A stretch of DNA of 46,570 nucleotides from Oscillospiraceae bacterium (GTDB lineage: Bacteria > Bacillota > Clostridia > Oscillospirales > CAG-272). How positions within the stretch are numbered: the first letter of the stretch is position 1; each line of letters begins with the position of its first letter. A program made the translations under genes and the position numbers. Below are positions 1-8,124 of the stretch, piece after piece. The stretch spans positions 1 to 46,570 of the forward strand of contig SVUG01000013.1 in NCBI GenBank assembly GCA_015063385.1, in the 5' to 3' direction. A model generated the notes under the pieces. It worked only from the letters and a program-made list of their open reading frames with translations. It searched no databases and was not told the origin of the DNA.

Positions 1-1
1 G

Positions 2-436
2 GAGTATGTCGGCACATTACCGTACACAAAAACTCAAATCGTATCAGCAAAGTATCTGATAGGATTGTTCACACAAATTGCTATGCTGATTATAATTTGC
101 ATCGCACAGGGAGTGAAAATGGGTATTCAAGGCACGTTCGTTTTGAAAGAGTTTTTGTTACTAATGATGCTCTTACTGATAATGGCGAGCGTTGCCTCGT
201 CGCTGACTCTCCCGTTTGTATTCAAATACGGAGTAGAAAAAGGGCGCGGTGCATACTATGTAATGATAGGCGTGGTGTGTGCCGGAAGCATTATCGCAAC
301 TACCATCTTTGAGGAAGGTTTGCAAAATAAAATTCAACTAAATGCCTTTTTACCTGTTTTTTGTCTTATAGGTGTCGGAATATATGCGCTTTCCTGGTAT
401 TTATCTATTGTGTTTTATAAAACAAGAGAAATATAG
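2..436 (+). CDS. ABC-2 type transporter permease, C-terminal part (5' end outside window)
   Basis: The reading frame is open from the first bases of the window, so the gene starts upstream; an internal TTG at 65 is not the real start. About 144 residues are visible. The first residues read like the cytoplasmic loop of ABC-2 permeases (a basic 'LPYTKTQIVSAKYL' stretch, similar to the 'LP.s+..i...Ky' motif of that family). Three or four hydrophobic segments follow, at roughly residues 22-43, 54-74, 83-101 and 117-138. It ends in a short charged tail and is followed by a strong terminator. The ATPase partner would be expected upstream. The family call rests on topology and the loop motif only; the substrate is unknown. 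Confidence 0.65.
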   Translation, partial: EYVGTLPYTKTQIVSAKYLIGLFTQIAMLIIICIAQGVKMGIQGTFVLKEFLLLMMLLLIMASVASSLTLPFVFKYGVEKGRGAYYVMIGVVCAGSIIATTIFEEGLQNKIQLNAFLPVFCLIGVGIYALSWYLSIVFYKTREI

Positions 437-480
437 TAGACATATTCAATAATTTAACGAATACCAATCTTTTAACGATT

Positions 481-519
481 AGAAAGGCACTACACCTTGA
501 TTGGGAGTAGTGCTTTTCT
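481..519 (+). terminator. Rho-independent terminator of the ABC-2 permease transcript
   Basis: A 13-bp stem (481-493 with 507-519, one G-U pair) closes a 13-nt loop. The 3' arm contains TTTT and is followed by T-rich DNA. It lies 45 nt after the permease stop codon. Confidence 0.7.
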
Positions 520-585
520 GCATTTTGAGCTCTCCTCAGCACAAGATATAGGCATCACAAATATCGTAATGCACCATGAAAGCAA

Positions 586-610
586 AAAGCCCTTGATTTT
601 CAAGGGCTTT
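586..610 (-). terminator. Terminator downstream of tRNA-Leu
   Basis: A 10-bp perfect stem (586-595 with 601-610) has a 5-nt loop. On the minus strand it ends in a short T-rich tail. It lies about 70 nt beyond the tRNA 3' end. Confidence 0.6.
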
Positions 611-679
611 CGGTCATTTTTTAACGATAAAAAGAAAACAGTAGGTCGATACGATTGTATCAATCTACTGTTCCTTATT

Positions 680-762
680 TGGTGCGGGCGACAGGACTTG
701 AACCTGCACGGATAACCACCAGATCCTAAGTCTGGCGCGTCTGCCAATTCCGCCACGCCCGC
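680..762 (-). tRNA. tRNA-Leu (anticodon UAG)
   Basis: Read on the minus strand, the gene begins GCGGGCG (762 to 756). This pairs perfectly with the acceptor 3' strand at 684-690, followed by discriminator A (683) and an encoded CCA (682-680). The anticodon arm is a 5-bp CCAGA/TCTGG stem with loop CTTAGGA, giving anticodon UAG (reads CUA and other CUN codons). The extended variable arm and the A73 discriminator fit a class II leucine tRNA. The T loop TTCAAGT is canonical. Length is 83 nt including CCA. Confidence 0.95.
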
Positions 763-774
763 ATAACCTCAATT

Positions 775-803
775 ATTTTACCATAATGTATTCAGAAAGT
801 CAA
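775..803 (-). promoter_or_regulatory. Sigma-A promoter of tRNA-Leu
   Basis: On the minus strand, TTGACT (803-798) and TAAAAT (780-775) are separated by 17 nt. The tRNA 5' end begins 12 nt downstream of the -10 box. Confidence 0.7.
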
Positions 804-833
804 GAGTTAGTTATAAATATATTGATAATCAAT

Positions 834-863
834 TTGACACAAAGTGATAGATTTTCATATATT
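834..863 (+). promoter_or_regulatory. Sigma-A promoter of the DUF11-like gene
   Basis: A perfect TTGACA (834-839) is followed by an 18-nt spacer and TATATT (858-863). The leader is about 45 nt long and holds a small GGGG/CCCC hairpin near 873-884 just before the ribosome binding site. The promoter diverges from the tRNA-Leu promoter. Confidence 0.65.
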
Positions 864-911
864 GAGAAAAGGGGGTATTCCCCTAGTTTTGTAAAAATAA
901 AGGAGAAACAA

Positions 912-1748
912 ATGGCAACATTCTTTAACCAGGCAACGCTTTCATATGGCGATAACGTCACTAACTCCAATATCACCACAGGCGAGGTTATCACAGGTCT
1001 TACCCTTACAAAAACGGCGGCTTCGGCAAATTACGGCGACGGTGACGGCATCACTTACGTTATCACGCTTGTGAATGCGACCGGCACTGACAGAACAGGA
1101 GTGAGCGTCAGTGATAATCTCGGTGTCTATACGCTGGGTACTACTGCGCTTGTTCCGCTAACGTACGTTGACGGCTCTGTTCTGTATTACCAGAACGGTG
1201 TATTGCAGGCAGCGCCTACGGTCAACGTTGGTACCGACCTCGTGTTCAGCGGTATTACCGTTCCCGCAGGTGGCAATGCCACTATCGTTTACGAGGCAAC
1301 GGCAAACGGCTATGCTCCGCTGGCTGCCGGCTCAAGCATTACGAACACTGCAACCAGCGGTGAGCTTACCGATACGGCAACGGTTGGCGTTCGCGAGGAG
1401 GCAGCGCTGACCATTGCAAAGGCTATATGCCCTGCTGTCGTGAGCGATAACGGACAGATAACCTACACCTTCATTATTCAGAACAGCGGAAACCTTGAGG
1501 CAGTCGCCACCGATAACGTGACCGTCACCGATACCTTTAACCCTATTCTTTCGGATATTACTGTGACACTCGACGGTGCAACGCTTGCCGAGGGGGCGGG
1601 CTACACATATAACGAGGCAACGGGCGAATTTGCAACCGTTCCCGGCGTTATAACCGTTCCTGCTGCGACCTACGTTCAGAATCCCACGACTGGTCTGATT
1701 ACCACCACTCCCGGTGTTGCAGTTCTTACTGTAAGCGGTACTATTTAA
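912..1748 (+). CDS. DUF11-type repeat protein without signal peptide
   Basis: The 278-residue product starts at ATG 912 behind AAAGGAG (899-905); the frame extends upstream to 786 but that part lies in the promoter and leader. From about residue 28 it carries two tandem Thr/Val/Asn-rich beta-sandwich modules. Each has the 'Y.i.l.N.G....v.V.D.l' signature of DUF11/conserved-repeat domains, with copies near residues 28-150 and 160-275. The protein ends with the second module. There is no signal peptide, transmembrane helix, lipobox or LPxTG motif. DUF11 domains are normally extracellular stalk modules, so a leaderless copy is unusual. It is monocistronic, with its own promoter and terminator. 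The domain call is from sequence pattern; the function is unknown. Confidence 0.7.
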   Translation: MATFFNQATLSYGDNVTNSNITTGEVITGLTLTKTAASANYGDGDGITYVITLVNATGTDRTGVSVSDNLGVYTLGTTALVPLTYVDGSVLYYQNGVLQAAPTVNVGTDLVFSGITVPAGGNATIVYEATANGYAPLAAGSSITNTATSGELTDTATVGVREEAALTIAKAICPAVVSDNGQITYTFIIQNSGNLEAVATDNVTVTDTFNPILSDITVTLDGATLAEGAGYTYNEATGEFATVPGVITVPAATYVQNPTTGLITTTPGVAVLTVSGTI

Positions 1749-1751
1749 ATC

Positions 1752-1777
1752 AAAAAGAGGGCTTTTGCCCTCTTTTT
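1752..1777 (+). terminator. Convergent (bidirectional) terminator
   Basis: An 11-bp perfect stem (1752-1762 with 1767-1777) has a TTTT loop and is A-rich on the left and T-rich on the right, so it can stop both the DUF11-like gene and the dinB transcript arriving from the right. Confidence 0.8.
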
Positions 1778-3001
1778 ATTTGCCTCTTTTTTCTTTTTTT
1801 TGAGCAAAAATTCCAAGGTCGGAATCCAGAAGCGAGCCCTGCGAAATAGCATCGTATCCATATCTCTGCTTGATTTTATCTACCGCAATTTCGCGTTTTT
1901 TGTTTTTATCTCTCACGTCAGAGCCGATGGTATCAAACATAGTTATCTGCTCGGCAATCATATCTGCATGAGTAAGTCCTGTTGCCGTGACTGTGAACAT
2001 TCTGACAGGCTTGTGCTCGCTCCATTCGTCAAGATAAATTTTATAGGCGGTTTCCGCTATCTCACGGGAAATATCGGTAGGTGGATTTTGCGGTCGCTGA
2101 CGTTGAATAGAACGCAAGTACTCGTCCTTGATAGTCAGCTGAACGGTTCGCACTTCATTCCTCTGGCACGCAGCTTCGTGCCTATATCCTCGGCAAGAAA
2201 ATCTATGCCGCGCCGACACTCATCACGTCCCACAAGGTCGTGGCGAAATGTGAATCCCGAGCATATACTCTTTGCATCCTCGTGCTCGGCGCAAACCGGA
2301 CTTTCGTCAAGTCCTGCGGCGTACTTATGAAGCATTTCCCCTGCCTTGCCGAATCTATTTATAAGAAGTGACTCACTGGTTGCGGCAAGCTCTCCGATAG
2401 TACGTACTCCCATATGTATGAGCGCGTCCTCGGTCTTCTTCCCGACGAAAAGCAAATCGCCAACGGGAAGAGGATATACTATGCTTTTGAAATTTTCTTC
2501 ACTAATAACCGTTATAGCATCGGGCTTTTTATAATCGCTGCCGAGCTTTGAGAACACCTTGTTAAAAGAAACTCCTATCGAAACCGTAATACCTATTTCG
2601 CGCTTGACGTCGGCTCTTATACGCTCGGCAATTTCGAGTCCCGTACCAAACAGCTTCTGACTTGCGGTGACGTCAAGCCAGCTCTCGTCAATGCCGAATG
2701 GCTCGACCATATCGGTATAGCGTAAATATATTTCATTAACCCTTTTAGAAAACTTTAGATACTCGTCGTGGTGAGGCTCTGCGATAACAAGCGCGGGGCA
2801 TTTTTTCTTTGCAGACCAAACAGTTTCGGCAGTTTTTACACCGTATTTTTTGGCAAGCTCGTTCTTTGCAAGAACTATGCCGTGTCTTTCTTCGACGCTG
2901 CCGCACACCGCCATTGGAACGTTTTTATAGGCAGGGTTGAGCGCTGCTTCAACCGAGGCAAAAAAGCTATTGCAATCGCAGTGAAGTATAACTCTGCCCA
3001 T
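1776..3001 (-). pseudogene. dinB: DNA polymerase IV (Y-family), frameshifted
   Basis: Residues 1-285 read as a Y-family translesion polymerase. The catalytic acidic residues are D9 in the N-terminal 'LHCDCNSFFASVE' motif and D105/E106 in 'FGIDESWLDVT', followed by the thumb and the start of the little finger. At about 2145-2152 the frame breaks: after 'RARGMKC' the first frame stops within five codons. The expected little-finger continuation 'RTVQLTIKDEYL' runs in the -1 frame down to 1776. One extra base near 2149 would restore a continuous ~410-residue protein. There is no homopolymer at the site. As sequenced, the product would lack most of the little finger. The RBS is GGAGGG, 15 nt behind the kinase gene. 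Confidence 0.85.
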
Positions 3002-3016
3002 AAATATCCCTCCGAT

Positions 3017-4519
3017 TTAATTATTTTGTTCAGGAAGCGCTTTGCGCTTGGGGAGCTGTTCTCCCTCTTTTAAAGTGAAATAAAACTCACATCCCTCGTC
3101 CTCCACCGACTCGACGCCGATGAATTCACCGTGTGCATCTATTATAGCTTTTGAAATATAAAGTCCGAGACCAACACCGCTCTTGTCAAGCCCACGGCTC
3201 TTGTCGGTTTTATAGAATCTATCAAACACCATCTTGGTGTCCTCGGCGGAAATGCTCTGCCCCTCGTCAAACACGGCTACTCTGATTTTACCCAAAGCTA
3301 CGCGCGAAATCCTTATGCGAAGCTTGCCGCCCTCACGCGAGAATTTGATTGCATTATGGCAAAGATTATAAAGCACCTGATATATGGCATCCTGGTCAGC
3401 TCTGACCAGCATAGAATCGTTTTCGGTATCGAACTCCACGTCAAGCCTCTTATCCTCTATCTTCTGCTCAAAGGAAATAAGAATAAGCCTGGCAACCTCG
3501 GCAACGTCAAAGTTCGTGAAATTGAATTTTCGCTCTCCAGACTCCAGCCTTGAAACGTCAAGAATCTGTGAAACGAGACGGGAGAGTCGGTGAACCTCTG
3601 CGGAAATTATACCGAGATAATACTCGTGCTTTTCAGGCGGGATAGCGCCTGAATTGATGCCGTCTATAAAGCCTGCAATAGTCGTCATAGGGGTACGCAG
3701 GTCATGAGAAATATTAGCCAGGAACGAGTTTCTCATCTTCTCAAGGCTCTCAAGAGAGTCTGCCATATTATTAAACGCCCTGCCAAGCTCAGACACCTCG
3801 TCGTGACCGTACACCGTGACTCTGGCACTGAAATCACCCTTTGCAAATTTCTTAGCGGCACTGGTCATATTACGCATAGGATGAACTATGCGCTCGGTGA
3901 TGAAATATGCAGCAATTACTGCCGCAAGCATTACCCATATTGAGCTATTTATTACTACTCGTCTTGTGATGCTGACAAGCCTGTCCTCCTTTGCCGTTGA
4001 GGAAAGAGTCATGACGTATCCTGTGACGATGTCTCCCTTTGATACCGGGGTAGCATAAACCACCGACTGTGCAGAAAGATACCCGTCAAGATTTCCTTGA
4101 TGGACGAGTCTGTCTCCACGACCGCTTTTATTTTCGGTTTCAAACCATGATACGTCAACGCTGCCGAGCCCTGTTGTGAGATTAACCGCGGGCTCCTTTG
4201 ATTCAGGAGTACCGGTATTGACTGTCGACAATATTATCTTGCCGTCGCGATCGGTTATAAAAACATCAAATTGCGTATCAAAATTGACTACAGGTATAAT
4301 CGAAAGCGCAATTTCATGTATGTGACGCGGGAGCTCCTCGAGACCGTTGTCGGATATAAGGTCAACTATTACCGTACCCGTATGTTCAAGCTTTTCCTCC
4401 GTGTCGTTGGATACGAAGGTACGTATCATCGAGGTAATAATACTTGAGAGAATTACGAAGCTGACTAATATTATAATTACGAACGCCGTAAGGTATTTTG
4501 AAAAGGATGTTTTAAACAC
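3017..4519 (-). CDS. Sensor histidine kinase (membrane, HAMP-HisKA-HATPase)
   Basis: The start is taken as GTG 4519, six nt behind GAGGAGA, instead of the upstream ATG at 4570, which has no RBS. The 500-residue protein has an N-terminal transmembrane helix (about 10-33), an extracytoplasmic sensor region of about 140 residues and a second helix (about 180-203). A HAMP domain follows ('ERIVHPMRNMTSAA'), then a HisKA domain with the phosphoacceptor in 'NISHDLRTP' (His about 272). The HATPase_c domain has N-box 'NLCHNAIKFS', a G1-like box written DEGQS instead of the usual DxGxG, and 'GVGLGLYISK'. No response regulator gene is adjacent; the downstream gene is dinB. The signal and target are unknown. 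Confidence 0.88.
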   Translation of the reverse strand: MFKTSFSKYLTAFVIIILVSFVILSSIITSMIRTFVSNDTEEKLEHTGTVIVDLISDNGLEELPRHIHEIALSIIPVVNFDTQFDVFITDRDGKIILSTVNTGTPESKEPAVNLTTGLGSVDVSWFETENKSGRGDRLVHQGNLDGYLSAQSVVYATPVSKGDIVTGYVMTLSSTAKEDRLVSITRRVVINSSIWVMLAAVIAAYFITERIVHPMRNMTSAAKKFAKGDFSARVTVYGHDEVSELGRAFNNMADSLESLEKMRNSFLANISHDLRTPMTTIAGFIDGINSGAIPPEKHEYYLGIISAEVHRLSRLVSQILDVSRLESGERKFNFTNFDVAEVARLILISFEQKIEDKRLDVEFDTENDSMLVRADQDAIYQVLYNLCHNAIKFSREGGKLRIRISRVALGKIRVAVFDEGQSISAEDTKMVFDRFYKTDKSRGLDKSGVGLGLYISKAIIDAHGEFIGVESVEDEGCEFYFTLKEGEQLPKRKALPEQNN

Positions 4520-4550
4520 ACTCTTTCTCCTCGTGCTTTTATTTTTTATT

Positions 4551-4580
4551 ATTTTAACATATTTTATCACAGAATGTCAA
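4551..4580 (-). promoter_or_regulatory. Sigma-A promoter of the kinase-dinB operon
   Basis: On the minus strand, perfect TTGACA (4580-4575), an 18-nt spacer and TAAAAT (4556-4551). It diverges from the gltX promoter 20 bp away. Confidence 0.65.
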
Positions 4581-4599
4581 ACAATTTTACGCTTTTGGA

Positions 4600-4628
4600 T
4601 TGACTAACTATTAATTTTGTGTTAAAAT
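4600..4628 (+). promoter_or_regulatory. Sigma-A promoter of gltX
   Basis: TTGACT (4600-4605), a 17-nt spacer and TAAAAT (4623-4628), about 40 nt before the gltX start. No T-box leader is present between promoter and start. Confidence 0.7.
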
Positions 4629-4668
4629 GTAAAAAGAAAATTATTGACTTCTATTAGGAGAACAAAAA

Positions 4669-6114
4669 ATGATAGTCACAAGATTCGCACCCAGCCCTAC
4701 AGGATATATGCATATAGGAAATCTGCGTACTGCACTCTACTCTTACCTTATTTCCAAGCACGAGGGCGGTAAATTCATTCTCAGAATTGAGGATACCGAC
4801 CGTGAAAGACTCGTTGAGGGAGCTACAGACGTTATAAAGTCCACTCTCGCAGTCACCGGTCTTCACTACGACGAGGGACCCGACGTTGGCGGTGAGCACG
4901 GCCCTTACGTTCAGTCTGAGCGTAAGGAAATATATATGGAATACGCAAAGAAGCTCGTGGAAATGGGACACGCATACTACTGCTTCTGCACCAAGGAGCG
5001 TCTTGAGGCACTTCACGAGGCTGACGCTACCGGTGGCTACGACAGACATTGCCGTAATCTTTCAAAAGAAGAAATTGAGGCTAATCTTGCGGCAGGTATT
5101 CCCTTCGTTATCCGTCAGAAGATGCCCACTGAGGGTGTCACAAGCTATCACGATGAGGTATTCGGTGATATTTCAATGAACAACGAGGAGCTTCAGGACC
5201 AGATTCTTATGAAGGCTGACGGCTATCCTACCTACAACTTCTGCCACGTTATTGACGATCACCTTATGGGTGTCACCCACGTTGTAAGAGGCTCGGAGTA
5301 TCTTACCTCTACACCCAAGTACGTGCTTCTCTACGATGCTTACGGCTGGGAAAGACCTACCTACGTTCATCTCCCCTTGCTTATGGGTAAGGATGCTGAG
5401 GGTAATATTTCCAAGCTCTCGAAGCGTCACGGTGCGGTTTCCTTCCAGGACCTTGTCAGCGACGGCTATCTTCCCGAGGCTATTATCAACTACATTTCCC
5501 TGCTCGGCTGGTGTCCCAAGCAGTCGGAGACCGAGTTCTTCACTCTCGATGAGCTGAAGGCGGCGTTTACTATCGACGGCGTTTCAAAATCGCCCTCTGT
5601 ATTTGATTTTGAAAAGCTGCTTTGGTTCAACGGTGAGTATATTCACAAGCTTGACGATGCAAAGTTCAACGAGCTTGTAGCAGCTTTTATCAAGACTGAA
5701 ATTCCCGAAAGCATCAATCGCGAGAAATTGCTTGCACTTCTTAAAACAAGAATGTCAAAGCTCTCCGAGATTGACGAAAAAATGGCGTTCTTTATCGCAC
5801 TTCCCGAGTACGACAAGGAGCTCTTCCTCAATAAGAAGAATAAGATTGCCGACTTTGAGATTGTTAAAACCGTTCTCACCGAGGCTAAGGCTATTCTTGA
5901 GGGCGTAAGCAGCTTTGATAACGATACCCTCTTCACTTTCCTTATGCCTATTGCAGAGAAGCTCGCTATCAAGACCGGCACGCTGATGTGGTGCGTTCGT
6001 ATTGCGGTTTCGGGTATGGCGGCAACTCCCGGCGGAGCTACCGAGATTATGGAAGTAATCGGCAAGGACGAGAGCCTTAAGAGAATTGACGTAGCACTTA
6101 ATAAGCTTTCTTAA
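4669..6114 (+). CDS. gltX: Glutamyl-tRNA synthetase
   Basis: This class I aminoacyl-tRNA synthetase charges tRNA-Glu, and in many Firmicutes also tRNA-Gln for later amidation. The HIGH-type motif 'SPTGYMHIGNL' lies at residues 9-19 and KLSKR at 249-253, both intact. 'RIEDTDRER' (about 42-50) is the conserved glutamate-binding segment. Length (481 residues) matches bacterial GltX, including the C-terminal anticodon-binding domain. The start codon follows TAGGAG by 7 nt. Codon use is biased to a few preferred codons, as expected for high expression. The gene is monocistronic. Confidence 0.97.
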   Translation: MIVTRFAPSPTGYMHIGNLRTALYSYLISKHEGGKFILRIEDTDRERLVEGATDVIKSTLAVTGLHYDEGPDVGGEHGPYVQSERKEIYMEYAKKLVEMGHAYYCFCTKERLEALHEADATGGYDRHCRNLSKEEIEANLAAGIPFVIRQKMPTEGVTSYHDEVFGDISMNNEELQDQILMKADGYPTYNFCHVIDDHLMGVTHVVRGSEYLTSTPKYVLLYDAYGWERPTYVHLPLLMGKDAEGNISKLSKRHGAVSFQDLVSDGYLPEAIINYISLLGWCPKQSETEFFTLDELKAAFTIDGVSKSPSVFDFEKLLWFNGEYIHKLDDAKFNELVAAFIKTEIPESINREKLLALLKTRMSKLSEIDEKMAFFIALPEYDKELFLNKKNKIADFEIVKTVLTEAKAILEGVSSFDNDTLFTFLMPIAEKLAIKTGTLMWCVRIAVSGMAATPGGATEIMEVIGKDESLKRIDVALNKLS

Positions 6115-6130
6115 TTTCAAAAGGCAATAT

Positions 6131-6160
6131 AAAAAGGTGACTCGGCTGAGTCACCTTTTT
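6131..6160 (+). terminator. Convergent terminator between gltX and the ABC exporter operon
   Basis: A 13-bp perfect stem (6131-6143 with 6148-6160) with a 4-nt loop, A-run on the left and T-run on the right; usable from both directions. Confidence 0.85.
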
Positions 6161-6164
6161 TGTT

Positions 6165-8123
6165 TTAATCGAGTTCTTTTTTGCCCGTATAGAGCTCGTA
6201 GTATCTGCCCTTTTGGGAGAGGAGGTCGTCATGGTCGCCGCGCTCAATGATTTCGCCCTTTTCCAGTACCATAATGGCGTTGGAGTTTCGGACGGTGGAA
6301 AGGCGGTGGGCAATTACGAATGTCGTTCTGTCCTTCATAAGTCTATCCATACCGTGCTCGATATGGCGCTCGGTACGAGTATCAACCGAGCTGGTCGCCT
6401 CGTCAAGAACGAGTATAGGTGCTTTTGAGAGAGCGGCTCTTGCGATATTAAGGAGCTGACGCTGACCTTGCGAAAGGTTTGCACCGTCGCCCTCAAGTAC
6501 AGTATCGTAGCCGTGCTCAAGACGCATAATGAAGCTGTGAGCACTTGCAGTCTTGGCTGCTGCGACAACCTCGTCATCAGTCGCATCAAGTCTGCCGTAG
6601 CGGATATTCTCTCTAACCGTGCCTGTAAATAGGTGGGTATCCTGAAGCACCATTGCAATATTCTTGCGCAGGAAGTCACGCTTATAGGACCTCAGGGGCT
6701 TGCCGTCTATGGTTATAGTTCCCTCCTCTATATCGTAGAAGCGGTTCAAGAGATTCGTTATGGTGGTTTTTCCTGCGCCTGTCGAGCCAACGAAGGCTAT
6801 CTTCTGTCCCGGGCGGGCGTAGAGAGAAATATTTTTGAGAACGGTTTTATCGGGATCGTATCCGAACGTGACGTTCTCCATAATTACGTGTCCCTTGATT
6901 TCGTCATCGGTCGAATCCTCGGCATCAGGTGCTTCGGGCGCTTCGTCCATAACCTTGAACACGCGCTCTGCTCCTGCAAGAGCGGCAAAGAGAGTTGAAA
7001 CCTGCATTGAAAGCTGATTTATAGGCATTGAGAACTGCTTTGAATAGTTAGCAAATACCGTAAGCGCGCCGGGAGTGAAGCCCGTCAGCACGATTAGTAT
7101 ACCGCCTACGCCAAGAGTGACTGCATAGGAGATAAGGCTTATATTGTGCATTATCGGGCCTGTGACGCCGCCCCAGAACTGTGCTTTTTCCTGCTTGTCA
7201 CGAAGGTCTTCGTTAAGAAGATTCATTTCGTCGACACATTCGTCCTCGTGGTTAAATACCTTGATTACCTTCTGACCGCTTATCGTTTCCTCAATGTAGC
7301 CGTTAACCGCACCGAGAGCCGCCTGCTGTGCACCGTAGTACTTTGAGGAATTCTTTGCGATAGTGCCTGCGGCAAAGAGAAGAAGCGGAAGGAATAAAAC
7401 GGTGATAAGAGTAAGCCATATATTAGTCGTCAGCATAAAGATAAACGTTCCGAGGAGAGTTATAACGCCACTGACTATTGAGGTAAGCGAATTATTGAGC
7501 ATTACGTCGATGTTATCAACGTCGTTGGTAAAGCGGCTCATTATCTCACCTGTGGGGTGCGAGTCGAAATATCTTACGGGTAGCTTTTGCAAAGCTTTAA
7601 AGAGGTCGTCTCTTATAGTTTTGATTGAGTTCTGCGATATGGTAAGCATAAGGCGAGCCTGAATATAGCTGCCTAATGCAGAAATGCTGTATACCAGTCC
7701 AAGAACTAAAAGTGCTGCGAATACGTAAACCGTCACCTCTGCAGCAGTATTCACCATAAGCGAGGAAATGAATGGCGTGGCAGCAAATGCCTCAATTATC
7801 TTATCGGCTGCCACTTCAAGTGCACTTGGCTCAAGAATAGCGTCGGGTTTGACCGCAAGCGTGATGCGATTGATTATAGGAGCTATAAGGTATCCTGCAC
7901 AAAGCGAGCTTACGGTAGTAAGAAACATACAGAGAAAGACGGATATAAGGCGAAGCTTATATTTTCCGACGTAGCTGAGCAAGCGCTTTATGGTAGCGCC
8001 CATATTCTTTGGCTTTCCCTTTGCTCTCGGTCCGGGGCCTCTGCCTGGGCCGCCGCCGCGAAGAGACTGACCGTGGGAGACGCTGTTATACTGCTTTTTA
8101 AGCTGTTCGAGTGTTCTAGCCAT
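6165..8123 (-). CDS. ABC exporter half-transporter (canonical ATPase subunit)
   Basis: The start is set at ATG 8123 behind AAGGAGG (the frame extends upstream to 8198 but overlaps the previous gene). The 652-residue protein has an unusual Gly/Pro/Arg-rich cytoplasmic N-terminus (about 20-40), a six-helix type IV exporter domain, and a nucleotide-binding domain. The latter carries Walker A 'GSTGAGKTT' (about 446), signature 'LSQGQRQ' (about 550), Walker B 'LVLDEATSSVD' with catalytic Glu (about 572), and the switch 'IAHRLST'. It pairs with the upstream gene, one nt away. Together they fit the heterodimeric multidrug exporters (LmrCD, BmrCD, TM287/288), with this as the catalytically competent partner. 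Confidence 0.93.
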   Translation of the reverse strand: MARTLEQLKKQYNSVSHGQSLRGGGPGRGPGPRAKGKPKNMGATIKRLLSYVGKYKLRLISVFLCMFLTTVSSLCAGYLIAPIINRITLAVKPDAILEPSALEVAADKIIEAFAATPFISSLMVNTAAEVTVYVFAALLVLGLVYSISALGSYIQARLMLTISQNSIKTIRDDLFKALQKLPVRYFDSHPTGEIMSRFTNDVDNIDVMLNNSLTSIVSGVITLLGTFIFMLTTNIWLTLITVLFLPLLLFAAGTIAKNSSKYYGAQQAALGAVNGYIEETISGQKVIKVFNHEDECVDEMNLLNEDLRDKQEKAQFWGGVTGPIMHNISLISYAVTLGVGGILIVLTGFTPGALTVFANYSKQFSMPINQLSMQVSTLFAALAGAERVFKVMDEAPEAPDAEDSTDDEIKGHVIMENVTFGYDPDKTVLKNISLYARPGQKIAFVGSTGAGKTTITNLLNRFYDIEEGTITIDGKPLRSYKRDFLRKNIAMVLQDTHLFTGTVRENIRYGRLDATDDEVVAAAKTASAHSFIMRLEHGYDTVLEGDGANLSQGQRQLLNIARAALSKAPILVLDEATSSVDTRTERHIEHGMDRLMKDRTTFVIAHRLSTVRNSNAIMVLEKGEIIERGDHDDLLSQKGRYYELYTGKKELD

Positions 8124-8124
8124 A

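Noticed and set aside
490-756. 88-codon minus-strand ORF over the tRNA-Leu
   Set aside because: It runs through the tRNA gene and its terminator; typical spurious ORF over a tRNA.
1800-2330. 176-codon plus-strand ORF opposite dinB
   Set aside because: Lies antisense to the conserved little-finger region of dinB; no RBS.
4629-4668. T-box leader for gltX
   Set aside because: The promoter lies only about 40 nt before the start codon, so there is no room for a T-box and no T-box sequence is present.
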